Shown piece after piece: positions 16,929 to 25,706 of a stretch of 55,763 nucleotides of DNA. Each line of letters begins with the position of its first letter. Positions within the stretch are counted from its first letter, which is position 1. Source of the DNA: CAVQGF01 sp045807945 (GTDB lineage Bacteria; Acidobacteriota; Terriglobia; Terriglobales; Acidobacteriaceae); NCBI GenBank assembly GCA_045807945.1, contig JBJMGI010000124.1, forward strand, positions 1-55,763. The letters are read 5' to 3'. The notes under the pieces were generated by a model. That model was not told where the DNA came from and ran no database searches. It saw only the letters and a list, made by a program, of their open reading frames with translations. The position numbers and the translations under genes were made by a program.

Positions 16929-18119
16929 ATGTTGCGTTTCTCCACCGCCGGCGAATCCCATGGCGAAGCCCTGGTCGCGACCCTCTCCGGGCTCCCCGCC
17001 GGGCTCGAATTCGACCAGAAATTCGTCGATCGCGAGCTCTGGCGCCGCCAGCAAGGCTACGGCCGCGGGGGACGCATGAAGATCGAGAAGGATTACGCCC
17101 ACGTTCTCTCCGGCATCAGGCATGGCAAGACCATCGGCTCGCCCATCGCCCTCCTGCTTGAGAATAAGGACTGGAAAAATTGGGAAGAGGCGCTGCCGGT
17201 GGCTATCGGCCACGCCGCAAAGCATAAGGAAGTGAAATCACCGCGTCCCGGACACGCCGATCTCGCCGGGGCTCTCAAGTACAACTTCCCCGAAGCGCGG
17301 TACGTTCTGGAGCGGGCGTCGGCCCGAGAATCGGCGGCGCGAGTCGCTGTGGGCGCAATCGCAAAATTATTCTTGCGCGAACTCGGGATCGGAGTGCTCA
17401 GTCACGTGGTCCAGATCGGTAACGCCCGTTGCGGATGCAAAGGCGAATGGAAGAAGTTAGTCGAACTCTCGGAGCGCAATGAGATCCTGCTGAACTGCGA
17501 AGACCCGGAAGCCGAGCAGCGCATGAAGGCTGAAGTTGATGAGGTTCTCCGCACCGGCGACACCGTCGGCGGCGTCTTCGAGGTTATCGCGCACGGCGTT
17601 CCGCCGGGCCTCGGTACTTACGCCAATTGGGACGAGCGCCTCGACGGCCTTCTCGCCCAGGCAGTCATGTCCCTGCAAGCCGTAAAAGCGGTCGAACTCG
17701 GCGACGCAATCACCGTGGCCGGCGGCCCTGGTTCCAAGGCTCAGGACGAGATTGGTTTCAGCCGTTCACCGGCAACTAACAACCAGCAACCAGCAACGAG
17801 TTTCACGCGAAGCTCCAACCACGCTGGCGGCCTCGAAGGCGGCGTCTCGAACGGTGAAGACATTGTCGTCCGGGGATATCTGAAGCCGATTTCAACCTTG
17901 CGTCGCCCGCTCGGCTCGGTAGATTTCAAATCCCGCGAACCGGTAAAAGCTGCCTACGAGCGGTCCGATGTGTGTGTCGTACCGGCGGCGGGAGTAGCGG
18001 CCGAAGCCATGGTCGTACTCACCCTCGCGCGTGGCGCACTGGAAAAATTTGGTGGGGACTCGATGGGCGAAGTGAAGCGAAACTTCGCGGGGTACCGCGA
18101 GCAGTTGCAAAGATTCTGA
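16929..18119 (+). CDS. aroC: Chorismate synthase with an internal insertion
   Basis: Converts 5-enolpyruvylshikimate-3-phosphate to chorismate, the last step of the shikimate pathway, using reduced FMN. The 396-residue product begins MLRFSTAGESHGEALV. The family signatures are present: the SHGEA start, RPGHADLAGALKYNF, ERASARESAARVAVGA and NHAGGLEGGVSNGE. Between QDEIGF and NHAGG there is an odd, low-complexity stretch of about 14 residues rich in Asn, Gln and Thr (residues 279-292), encoded by a repetitive CAACCAG sequence. I use the ATG at 16929 because homology begins there; no Shine-Dalgarno site is seen. A TACAAT lies 9 bases upstream. Confidence 0.93.
   Translation: MLRFSTAGESHGEALVATLSGLPAGLEFDQKFVDRELWRRQQGYGRGGRMKIEKDYAHVLSGIRHGKTIGSPIALLLENKDWKNWEEALPVAIGHAAKHKEVKSPRPGHADLAGALKYNFPEARYVLERASARESAARVAVGAIAKLFLRELGIGVLSHVVQIGNARCGCKGEWKKLVELSERNEILLNCEDPEAEQRMKAEVDEVLRTGDTVGGVFEVIAHGVPPGLGTYANWDERLDGLLAQAVMSLQAVKAVELGDAITVAGGPGSKAQDEIGFSRSPATNNQQPATSFTRSSNHAGGLEGGVSNGEDIVVRGYLKPISTLRRPLGSVDFKSREPVKAAYERSDVCVVPAAGVAAEAMVVLTLARGALEKFGGDSMGEVKRNFAGYREQLQRF
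17773..17797. repeat. CAACCAG-type repeat inserted in frame in aroC
   Basis: Short tandem copies of CAACCAG/CAACTAA lie inside aroC. They code for ATNNQQPAT in frame. The stretch differs in composition from the rest of the gene and falls where the family normally has a short loop before the NxAGGxEGG signature. Confidence 0.55.
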
Positions 18120-18138
18120 GCGAGCAGCCAACAAAAAG

Positions 18139-18651
18139 ATGATCTACCCAATCGTTAAATACGGCGACCGCGTTCTGGAAACTCCCGCCGCCACCGTTAC
18201 CGTCTTCGACAAAGAGCTGGAGAAGCTCACGGAAGACATGTTCGAGTCCATGTACGCGGCCCACGGCGTCGGCCTCGCCGCGCCGCAGATCGGCATTGGC
18301 AAGCGCATCGCGGTCATTGACACAAGCTTCAAGGAAGATGACGGCGCGAAACTCATCCTTATTAACCCCGAGATCATCAAGATGGAAGGCAAGCAATCCA
18401 GCGGCGAAGGATGCTTGAGCATCCCCGACTTCCGCGAGCGTGTCACGCGCGCTAATAAAGTCACTGTCCGCGCGCAGGATCTAAAAGGGAAAACGTTCGA
18501 GATGACCGGCGAGGCACTGCTCGCGCGCGCCTTCCTGCACGAGACCGATCACCTGAACGGCAAGCTCTTCATCTCGCACATCAGCGCGCTCAAGCGGAAC
18601 CTGATCAAGAACAAGATCAAGAAGCTGCAGAAGGCGGGAGAGTGGACGTAG
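18139..18651 (+). CDS. def: Peptide deformylase
   Basis: Removes the formyl group from the initiator methionine of new proteins. The 170-residue product has all three family motifs: GVGLAAPQIG, EGCLSIPD with metal ligand Cys92, and HETDHLNG with ligands His134 and His138 and catalytic Glu135. Length is normal. The gene overlaps fmt by 10 bases, the common def-fmt arrangement, so the formylation and deformylation steps are made together. It follows aroC by 19 bases and may be cotranscribed with it. Confidence 0.97.
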   Translation: MIYPIVKYGDRVLETPAATVTVFDKELEKLTEDMFESMYAAHGVGLAAPQIGIGKRIAVIDTSFKEDDGAKLILINPEIIKMEGKQSSGEGCLSIPDFRERVTRANKVTVRAQDLKGKTFEMTGEALLARAFLHETDHLNGKLFISHISALKRNLIKNKIKKLQKAGEWT

Positions 18652-19580
18652 TTTTTTGCGGCACTCCGCAATTCGCCGTTCCCACGCTCTCGGCGCTGGT
18701 CGCAGCCGGGCACAATGTGCGGCTCGTCGTCTCCCAGCCCGATCGTCTCAGCGGACGCGGCCAGCAACTCGCGGTTCCTGCTGTAAAACAGCGCGCTCTC
18801 GAACTCAAGCTCCCGGTTGTTCAGCCGCAATCCATCAAGAACAACGCCGAATTCCGCGCGCAATTGGAGAAGCTGGCACCGCAGTCCATCATCGTGGTCG
18901 CCTACGGACGCATCATCCCGCAATGGATGATCGATCTGCCGCCGCTCGGCAATCTGAACGCGCACGCATCGCTGCTGCCGAAATATCGAGGCGCGGCTCC
19001 CATCCAGTGGGCGATCGCGAATGGCGAAACCGTCACTGGCGTGACCACAATGCGCATCGACGCCGGCCTCGACACCGGAGACATGCTTCTGCAATCAGAG
19101 ATTCCCATCGCGCCGGACGACACCGCGGCCACGCTTTCACCGAAGCTCTCCGAGCTCGGCGCCGCGCTGATGGTGGAAGCTTTGCAGCGGCTCGAAGCCG
19201 GCAAGCTGACCTCGACTCCGCAGGACCACTCGCGCGCAACCCTCGCGCCGATCCTGAAGAAGGAAGATGGTCGGATAGATTTCTCCCGGACCGCGCAGGA
19301 GATCCACAATCGCCTGCGCGGCTTTCAGCCCTGGCCGGGTGCATTCACAACTTTTCGCGAGAAGTCGCTCACCATCAGCTCCGCGCGCCCGCTCCCGCCT
19401 GGCTCCGAGCTCATCCCGCCCGGCCGTATTCGCCTGCTCGAGAGCAAACTTTTTGTCGGCGCCGCGCACGACACTTCACTTGAGGTTCTAGAGCTACAGC
19501 CAGAAGGAAAGAAGAAGATGTCTGCCGCCGACTTCATCAACGGCTACAATCCGAAAAGCGGAGAAAGCTTCGGTACCTAA
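18642..19580 (+). CDS. fmt: Methionyl-tRNA formyltransferase
   Basis: Formylates initiator Met-tRNA with 10-formyl-tetrahydrofolate. The 312-residue product has the usual length. The N-terminal formyltransferase domain starts VVFCGTPQFAVPTLSAL and holds the substrate motif NAHASLLPKYRGAAPIQWAI with the catalytic Asn and His, then GVTTMRIDAGLDTGDML. The C-terminal domain follows (KKEDGRIDFSRTAQEIHN, GFQPWPGAFTTF). The start is a GTG overlapping the end of def by 10 bases, with AAGG seven bases upstream. Confidence 0.97.
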   Translation: MDVVFCGTPQFAVPTLSALVAAGHNVRLVVSQPDRLSGRGQQLAVPAVKQRALELKLPVVQPQSIKNNAEFRAQLEKLAPQSIIVVAYGRIIPQWMIDLPPLGNLNAHASLLPKYRGAAPIQWAIANGETVTGVTTMRIDAGLDTGDMLLQSEIPIAPDDTAATLSPKLSELGAALMVEALQRLEAGKLTSTPQDHSRATLAPILKKEDGRIDFSRTAQEIHNRLRGFQPWPGAFTTFREKSLTISSARPLPPGSELIPPGRIRLLESKLFVGAAHDTSLEVLELQPEGKKKMSAADFINGYNPKSGESFGT

Positions 19581-19592
19581 GAAGAGAGGAAG

Positions 19593-20399
19593 TTACGGCC
19601 CAACCGCCAGCGTCACCGTCATTCCCGGCGAGACGCGCGCGCCCGGCGCCGGCGATTGCCGCGCGATGATCAGCCCCGCCGAAGGCTTCTGGTCCATCTT
19701 GATCGAATCCAGGCCTTCGATCTTCCCGATGCGCAACCCGACTTCGCTGATCGCCTGGCTGGCATCGGCAAGATGCGCACCCACAAAGTTCGGCATTACG
19801 TAACTCGCGTCGTCAGCCGGAGCGCTGACCAGCAGGCTGACTTTAGGCGAGGTCATAGTGTTCGCGTTCGGTGCAGGACTCTGCGCGACGACTTGATCGG
19901 GCGGGACGTCGGGCAGATGCAGCACGGCGACGGTGCCGACTTCGAGTCCACGTCGTTGCACGCTGATCTCTGCCGTGCGCCCGCTCTTGCCGATCAGGTC
20001 GGGGATGAGCGCTCGTTGCGGCCCCAAGCTCACGGCGACACGCACGCGATAAGCCCGCCGCACCACCGCCTCCGGCGCGGGCGCCTGCGACATGATCTTC
20101 CCCTCGGCGACCTCAGGCGAATAAAAGCGGTCTTGCACGTCCATGATCAAGCCGCGGTCGCTCATAAGCGCGGCCGCCGCTTCCGGAGTCATCCCCACGA
20201 TCTTCGGCACTTTCACTTCTCCGCCGTGGATGGCGAAGCGCATCGCCGTGAGCGCGGAAAGCGTGGCCACCATCAGCAGCATCATCGCCAGCAGGAAGTA
20301 GCGGAAGATCTTTTCGATCGTTCCTTTCGGCGGCGGCTCGGTCTCTAACTGCTCGGATTCCAGCTGCTCGGGGTCTTCCAGTTTTTGCTGCGGTTTCAT
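19593..20399 (-). CDS. Membrane-anchored PASTA-domain protein
   Basis: A 268-residue protein with a short acidic cytoplasmic part, one membrane segment at about residues 31-53 (YFLLAMMLLMVATLSALTAM) and three PASTA repeats outside, at about residues 60-128, 129-193 and 198-268. Each has the usual VP.(I/L/F)(V/I)G start and an SPAPG or QAPAP turn. PASTA modules often bind peptidoglycan fragments; here there is no kinase or transpeptidase domain, so it is a free-standing PASTA protein. It converges on fmt with 12 bases between and is divergent from the glycosyltransferase gene. Confidence 0.85.
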   Translation of the reverse strand: MKPQQKLEDPEQLESEQLETEPPPKGTIEKIFRYFLLAMMLLMVATLSALTAMRFAIHGGEVKVPKIVGMTPEAAAALMSDRGLIMDVQDRFYSPEVAEGKIMSQAPAPEAVVRRAYRVRVAVSLGPQRALIPDLIGKSGRTAEISVQRRGLEVGTVAVLHLPDVPPDQVVAQSPAPNANTMTSPKVSLLVSAPADDASYVMPNFVGAHLADASQAISEVGLRIGKIEGLDSIKMDQKPSAGLIIARQSPAPGARVSPGMTVTLAVGP

Positions 20400-20456
20400 G
20401 TCCGGATGCGTGTGATTGTATTCGATGTGCTACGCTGCTGCGACTCACTTTTTCCG

Positions 20457-22049
20457 ATGAGGGCAACTCCAAGGCCGCAGGCCGGCTGCGCGACGTCGTT
20501 ACGCCGCTTTTTCACTCTCTTTTTCGCGCTCCTCGCCTTCAATTTCATTCTCCGCATCGTCTACGCGCGGTTTGAATTTCTGCTCAATCCAGACGAACTC
20601 CTATGGGCCGTGACCGCGCGCGAATTCCTCGCGGGAAAGGCGCTCTATCGCGAAGTCTGGCTCGACAAGCCTCCCGGCGCGACGCTCATCTACGCCGCGG
20701 TGTTCGCACTCACGGGAGTGAAGATGCTCGCCATCCGCATCTTCGCACCACTCTATGTTTTCCTGACGGCGCTGATTGTCCGCGCCATCGCAAGAAGATT
20801 ATTCGACGACCGCGTCGCCTGGATGGCCGCGTTCCTCTTTTCCTTTGTGAGCGTCAATTATTTTCCGGAAGACGTGATCCTGCTCAACACCGAGCTGCTC
20901 ATGCTGCTTCCTTTGTGTGCGGCGACATGGTGCTTCATCCGCGCACTGCTTCGCGACGAGCAGCGCGTCGCCTACTTCATCGCCGCGGGGATCCTCACCG
21001 CAATCGCTACGCTCATTAAACCTGTCGCGCTGTTCAATCTTTTATTTTTCGCCATTGCGCCGTGGTTCCCTAAGTCGCGCCGCGACGGCCGTACCATCGC
21101 CGCTGCCGCTTTTTCGACTGCCGCCGGCCTGGCGCTTGTGCTTGGCGCGTTTTACCTGATCCTCGATCTCACGGAGGCTCTTGATCCGTTCGTTCGCGAC
21201 GCACTGCTCACGGGCGCGCATTACGTGACTGACCAAACCTGGGCAGAGACATTGCGCCGCACCTCCGGGCTGTTCTCCTACCTCGGCTACAACCTCCCGT
21301 TCTTCATTCTCGCTGCCGCAGCGTGGCGCAAGCGCGCGGCTGGCAGCTGGATATATCTCTGGCTGCTCGCCAGCTTTCTCGGAGCTGCTGCCGGACGCCG
21401 CTTCTACGGACACTACTTCATCCAGCTGATGCCGCCGCTCGCAATCCTTGCCGCCGTTGGCCTGAACCAACTCACCAAGCAGCTTCGCCGGGCGCCGACC
21501 CTTGCGGTTCGGTCGGTTGCGGTTGTTCTGGTCGTGCTCACCGTTTGCAGCTTCTACCGCTTCCAGGAGCGCACTATAGTTTTCGCATTCAACACCTTCA
21601 TTCGTCGGCCGATCCCCGACCGCTGGCTGCTGGCGCGGTTTAATCGCGACATCCGCAATATCGCGACGTACATTGACGCGCATACTTCGGCCGATGACCC
21701 GATCTTTGTTTGGGGTTTCAAACCGGAGATTTACTACGCCAGCAAACGTCCCCTTGCGTCCCGTTACCTTTCCTTCGTTCCGCTCACCGGGTGGACGCAT
21801 GGCATGCCGGCATCGCTCGATTTCTCTGCGCAATCGCAGTGGGTACTCGGACGCAAATTGCTGCTCGCTGATCTCGAGATCTCGCGTCCTCTCTACATCG
21901 TGGACATGGCGTCAGTGCACGACTTCGGCATGAATCACGCGATGGAAAACTATCCAGACCTGCGGCTGTACTTACACAACCATTACAAGCTCGAGTCCAT
22001 CTACTCGGCAGGGGACAATACGGCACTCTATTACCGCCGCATTGACTGA
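20457..22049 (+). CDS. GT39/ArnT-like membrane glycosyltransferase
   Basis: A 530-residue polytopic membrane protein. After the first helix (FFTLFFALLAFNFILRIVY) comes LNPDELLWAVTAREFLAGK, in which the Asp-Glu pair matches the lumenal acidic motif of the GT-C fold (ArnT, PMT), then LDKPPGATLIYAAVFALTG. About 10 membrane helices follow, then a soluble C-terminal part (WGFKPEIYYASKRP). It probably transfers a sugar from a polyprenyl phosphate carrier to a lipid, glycan or protein in the periplasm. I prefer the ATG at 20457 because the longer frame overlaps the divergent PASTA gene. UDP-sugar genes follow directly. Confidence 0.82.
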   Translation: MRATPRPQAGCATSLRRFFTLFFALLAFNFILRIVYARFEFLLNPDELLWAVTAREFLAGKALYREVWLDKPPGATLIYAAVFALTGVKMLAIRIFAPLYVFLTALIVRAIARRLFDDRVAWMAAFLFSFVSVNYFPEDVILLNTELLMLLPLCAATWCFIRALLRDEQRVAYFIAAGILTAIATLIKPVALFNLLFFAIAPWFPKSRRDGRTIAAAAFSTAAGLALVLGAFYLILDLTEALDPFVRDALLTGAHYVTDQTWAETLRRTSGLFSYLGYNLPFFILAAAAWRKRAAGSWIYLWLLASFLGAAAGRRFYGHYFIQLMPPLAILAAVGLNQLTKQLRRAPTLAVRSVAVVLVVLTVCSFYRFQERTIVFAFNTFIRRPIPDRWLLARFNRDIRNIATYIDAHTSADDPIFVWGFKPEIYYASKRPLASRYLSFVPLTGWTHGMPASLDFSAQSQWVLGRKLLLADLEISRPLYIVDMASVHDFGMNHAMENYPDLRLYLHNHYKLESIYSAGDNTALYYRRID

Positions 22050-22084
22050 AGCGATTCCCCGCCGGTCCAATGAACTCTCTTCGA

Positions 22085-22090
22085 TATAAT
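22085..22090 (+). promoter_or_regulatory. TATAAT -10 box just before ugd
   Basis: A perfect TATAAT ends 6 bases before the ugd ATG at 22097, so transcription would begin at or next to the start codon, giving a leaderless message. No good -35 box is seen at the usual distance, and transcription from upstream is also possible. Confidence 0.3.
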
Positions 22091-22096
22091 CAGGAC

Positions 22097-23503
22097 ATGA
22101 AGATAGGGGTTATTGGGTCGGGCTACGTCGGTTTGGTCGCCGCTGCCTGCTTCGCCGAGCTCGGCCATGACGTTATCTGCGTCGATAACGACGCGGAAAA
22201 ACTCGCCGCCCTTCGCGCCGGCGCAGTTCCCATCCACGAGAATTTTCTGCCCGAGTTGCTGGAGAAGCACCGCGGCAAGCGTCTGACCTTTTCTGGCTCT
22301 ATCCACGACGCCGTCCGCGCCAGCGCCGCAATATTTATCGCCGTAGGCACGCCGCAGTCCGAGACCGGCGAAGCCGATCTCTCCTACGTAGAAGCTGTCT
22401 CCCGCGAACTCGCGCAGGCGCTTGCTTCAGCTAAAGACGATTACAAGATCATCGTCGAGAAGAGTACGGTCCCGGTGTACACCAATTCCTGGATCCGCCG
22501 CGTGATGGAGCTGAACGGCGCTCCATTCGGCTCGTTCGACGTCGCTTCCAATCCTGAGTTTCTGCGCGAAGGCTCAGCTGTTACGGATTTCCTTTATCCC
22601 GACCGCATCGTCGTCGGCGCCGACCAGGAACGCTGTGCCGCCATCATGCGCGAGCTCTACGAGCCGCTGACGAATGGCGAATACCAGAAGCGTCCCGACG
22701 CGATTCCCCGGCCTGACGCCGCACGCGTCCCCGCCGAGATCATCGTTACTAGCGCGAAGAGTGCGGAGCTGATCAAGCACGCATCGAACGCATTCCTCGC
22801 GATGAAGATCTCGTTCATCAACGCCGTCGCGAACATTTGCGAGAGCGTTGGTGCTGACGTGCAGCAGGTCCGCGAAGGTATTGGCGCGGATTCGCGCATC
22901 GGCAAGCGCTTCCTGAATCCCGGCATCGGTTACGGCGGGTCCTGCTTCCCGAAAGACCTGAAAGCTTTCCACGCAGTCGCGCGCGAGTTCGGCTTCGACT
23001 TCCGCCTGCTCGACGAAGTGATCCGCATCAATGAAGAGCAGCGCCACCGCTTCCTGCGCAAGATCCGCAGCACTCTGTGGACGCTCAAAGGCAAGCGCCT
23101 CGCAGTGCTCGGGCTGGCATTCAAAGGCGGCACCGACGATGTACGCGAGTCGCCCGCCATTGCGCTTGTCGAATGCCTGATCAAAGAAGGATGCAGCGTC
23201 GTCGCGTACGACCCGGCTGCCATGGAGAAGTCGCGCGAGCTTCTGAACAGCTCGGTCACGTTTGCCGAGTCGAGCTACGCCGCCGCACATAAGGCCGACG
23301 CATTGCTCATCCTGACCGACTGGGAAGAGTTCGCGATGCTTGACCTTGACCGCGTGAAGACCGCGCTGAAGTTCCCCATCATCATCGACGGCCGCAACCT
23401 CTATTCGCCGAAACGTATGGCTGACTTGGGATTCACCTACGTCAGCGTCGGGCGTCCAGACGCCGCTCCCCAGAAGAGCGCCGTCAAGGCGCCACGCGCA
23501 TGA
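22097..23503 (+). CDS. ugd: UDP-glucose 6-dehydrogenase
   Basis: Oxidises UDP-glucose to UDP-glucuronate with two NAD+. The 468-residue product starts MKIGVIGSGYVGLVAAACF (NAD-binding fold), continues with VEKSTVPVYT and NPEFLREGSAVTDF, and has the catalytic Cys283 in GYGGSCFPKD and the C-terminal GLAFKGGTDDVRESPA. All are as expected. The ATG at 22097 is chosen by homology; the frame is open to 22070. Its end overlaps the UDP-glucuronate decarboxylase gene by 4 bases (ATGA), so the two steps toward UDP-xylose are translated together. Confidence 0.95.
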   Translation: MKIGVIGSGYVGLVAAACFAELGHDVICVDNDAEKLAALRAGAVPIHENFLPELLEKHRGKRLTFSGSIHDAVRASAAIFIAVGTPQSETGEADLSYVEAVSRELAQALASAKDDYKIIVEKSTVPVYTNSWIRRVMELNGAPFGSFDVASNPEFLREGSAVTDFLYPDRIVVGADQERCAAIMRELYEPLTNGEYQKRPDAIPRPDAARVPAEIIVTSAKSAELIKHASNAFLAMKISFINAVANICESVGADVQQVREGIGADSRIGKRFLNPGIGYGGSCFPKDLKAFHAVAREFGFDFRLLDEVIRINEEQRHRFLRKIRSTLWTLKGKRLAVLGLAFKGGTDDVRESPAIALVECLIKEGCSVVAYDPAAMEKSRELLNSSVTFAESSYAAAHKADALLILTDWEEFAMLDLDRVKTALKFPIIIDGRNLYSPKRMADLGFTYVSVGRPDAAPQKSAVKAPRA

Positions 23504-24474
23504 GCCAAAATAAGATGAGAGTTTTAGTCACCGGGGGCGCCGGCTTTCTCGGTTCGCATCTTTGCGACGCATTGCTCGCCGAAGGTCACTCTGTCATCGC
23601 GGTAGACAATCTCATCACCGGGCGCTTGCCGAACATCGAACACCTCAAGCGCGAACCGCGCTTCGAATTCCGCCAACTTGATATCTGTCAGCCCTTCGAT
23701 CCCGGCAAGGTCGATTTCGTTCACCACTTCGCCTGCCCTGCCAGTCCAGTCGATTACATGACGCACGGCGTCGAAACGCTGCAGGTCGGCTCGGCCGGCA
23801 CTTTCAATGCGCTCGAAGTCGCGCGCAAGTACGGGGCCACATTCTTTCTCGCTTCAACGTCTGAGTGCTACGGCGATCCGCACCAGCATCCCCAGACAGA
23901 AAGCTATTGGGGCAATGTGAATCCCGTGGGTCCGCGCTCCGTTTACGACGAAGCCAAGCGCTTCTCCGAAGCTGCGACTGTCGCTTATCGCCGCTATCAC
24001 AAGCTGCAGATTCGCATCGTTCGTATCTTCAACACCTACGGCCCTCGCCTTCAGTTGAACGATGGACGCGTGATCTCAAACTTCATGAAGCAGGCTCTTC
24101 GCGGCGACGATCTCACCGTGTATGGTGACGGCAAGCAAACGCGCAGCTTCTGCTATGTCTCTGACGAGATCGAAGGTATCCTGCGCCTGGCGCGGAGCAA
24201 TGAGCAGGAGCCGACTAACATCGGCAATCCAGCCGAGTTCACCATGCTGGAATGTGCTGAGCGCGTTTTGAAAGTGACAGGATCGAAAAGCAAGATGACG
24301 TTCCAGCCGCTGCCGCAGGACGATCCCAAGCAGCGCTGCCCCGACATCTCAAAGGCGAAGCGCCTTCTCGGCTGGGAGCCAAAGGTCGACCTCGAACAAG
24401 GCCTGCGTCTTTCCATGGATTACTTCAAGCAGGCGATTGCGCTCGAAGACAATGCCGCCGCAATGAAAGCCTAG
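23500..24474 (+). CDS. UDP-glucuronate decarboxylase (UDP-xylose synthase)
   Basis: A 324-residue short-chain dehydrogenase/reductase-type enzyme that makes UDP-xylose from UDP-glucuronate with bound NAD+. It has the Rossmann motif TGGAGFLGSHLCDALL, the subgroup hallmark HFACPASPVDYM, the serine in STSECYGDP, and the catalytic Tyr149 and Lys153 in SVYDEAKRFSEA. RIFNTYGPRL and GDGKQTRSFCYVSDEI are also typical. The 4-base overlap with ugd and the matching pathway order strengthen the assignment. It converges on the dNTPase gene with a 4-base overlap of the stop regions. Confidence 0.92.
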   Translation: MSQNKMRVLVTGGAGFLGSHLCDALLAEGHSVIAVDNLITGRLPNIEHLKREPRFEFRQLDICQPFDPGKVDFVHHFACPASPVDYMTHGVETLQVGSAGTFNALEVARKYGATFFLASTSECYGDPHQHPQTESYWGNVNPVGPRSVYDEAKRFSEAATVAYRRYHKLQIRIVRIFNTYGPRLQLNDGRVISNFMKQALRGDDLTVYGDGKQTRSFCYVSDEIEGILRLARSNEQEPTNIGNPAEFTMLECAERVLKVTGSKSKMTFQPLPQDDPKQRCPDISKAKRLLGWEPKVDLEQGLRLSMDYFKQAIALEDNAAAMKA

Positions 24475-25589
24475 CTTCGCGCCAGCATCTTCTCGTGCTG
24501 ATCGAGAATGAAGTTGTCCGTCATTCCCGCAATGTAATCGCAAACCACGCGCGGTAAAGGCTCGCGTGTGGCCTTCTCGCGATGGGTCATCGGCAACGCC
24601 TCAGGATTTGCTATCCAGTGCTCGAAAAGTTCCGTGATCACACGCTCGGCGACGTCCTTCTCCGGCTCGAGCGCTTTACTGAAGTAAAGGTTCTGGTAGA
24701 GAAAGCTCTTCGTCTGCGCGCGCTCGTGCTCCACTTCATCGCTGAACGCCGCCAGCCTCTTCCCAAGTTTCCGAACATCATCCAGCGTTTTCACGTCGGC
24801 TTCGCGCACCCGCCGCGACGTGTTTTCCACCAGGTCGCTCACCATTCGATCAAAGATTTTCCTGATGGCTGCATTGAATACGAGCTTAGCGCTGGCTTGC
24901 GGGTTCGCCTTTTCCGTTTCGCGATACAGACGATCGAACACTGGCACTCCGGAGCGGATCTGCTCCAGCGAGAGTATCTCCGCCTCCCAGCCGTCATCCA
25001 GGTCTGCGGTGTTGTAGCCGATCTCGTCGGTCAGGTCGATGATCTGCGCTTCGAGCGGCGGACGCTGCTCGAGCAGGTACTCTTTCAGCTCAGGATATTT
25101 CGCCACATCGTAATCGCGCGAGTGCTTAATGATTCCTTCCCGCACTTCGAATGTGAGATTCAACCCCCGGTATCCGATATAGCGCAGCTCGAAATCTTCC
25201 ACGATGCGCAACGCGTGCAGATTGTGGTCGAAGAAAAAGCCGTGGGCGCGCATCACGGTGTCGAGCGCCTTCTCACCGGCATGCCCGAAGGGCGGATGCC
25301 CCATGTCGTGCGCCAGCGCCAACGCTTCCGTCAGGTCAACGTTCAATCCCAGCGCGCCGGCGATAGTGCGCGATATCTGTGCGACTTCGATAGTGTGCGT
25401 GAGCCGGTTGCGGAAGTGGTCGGAGTAGCGGCGGGTGAAGACTTGTGTTTTGTTGCTGAGCCTGCGGAAGGCCCGCGCATGGATCACGCGGTCGCGGTCA
25501 CGCTGAAAGTCGTTGCGGAACGGATGCGGCGCCTGGGGATGGCGGCGCCCGCGAGAATCCTCGACGCGCACCGCGAACTCAGCCAGCAT
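24471..25589 (-). CDS. dGTPase-like deoxynucleotide triphosphohydrolase (HD)
   Basis: A 372-residue HD-domain hydrolase that cleaves dNTPs to deoxynucleoside and triphosphate. The N-terminus has the family sequence RDRDRVIHARAFRRLSNKTQ, then the metal site: His65 in LTHTIEVAQISR, and His94-Asp95 in ALAHDMGHPPFGH. EIGYNTADLDDG is also typical of the class. It matches the type 2 dGTPase-like proteins common in bacteria. It is followed on the other strand by the end of the UDP-xylose synthase gene. A palindromic repeat lies between it and the TPR gene. Confidence 0.9.
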   Translation of the reverse strand: MLAEFAVRVEDSRGRRHPQAPHPFRNDFQRDRDRVIHARAFRRLSNKTQVFTRRYSDHFRNRLTHTIEVAQISRTIAGALGLNVDLTEALALAHDMGHPPFGHAGEKALDTVMRAHGFFFDHNLHALRIVEDFELRYIGYRGLNLTFEVREGIIKHSRDYDVAKYPELKEYLLEQRPPLEAQIIDLTDEIGYNTADLDDGWEAEILSLEQIRSGVPVFDRLYRETEKANPQASAKLVFNAAIRKIFDRMVSDLVENTSRRVREADVKTLDDVRKLGKRLAAFSDEVEHERAQTKSFLYQNLYFSKALEPEKDVAERVITELFEHWIANPEALPMTHREKATREPLPRVVCDYIAGMTDNFILDQHEKMLARS

Positions 25590-25625
25590 GGCGCGAGTTT
25601 AGCACGCGGAAGGAGAGCAAGAAAA

Positions 25626-25698
25626 AACGCCACAGATTGACGCTGATGTTTAGGAAATCAGAGTTGATTCCAAAAAATCAGTGCAAATCTGTGGCGTT
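25626..25698. repeat. Palindromic repeat, copy 1
   Basis: AACGCCACAGATT (25626-25638) and its perfect reverse complement AATCTGTGGCGTT (25686-25698) bound a 73-base element; CGCTGAT and ATCAGTG continue the pairing inward. A second copy lies at 32653-32727 and a half copy at 52236-52249. It sits just after the end of the TPR gene, before the dNTPase gene. Confidence 0.75.
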
Positions 25699-25706
25699 CT
25701 TAGTTC

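Noticed and set aside
22574..23290. A 238-codon minus-strand frame
   Set aside because: It is antisense to ugd and lacks any known motif.
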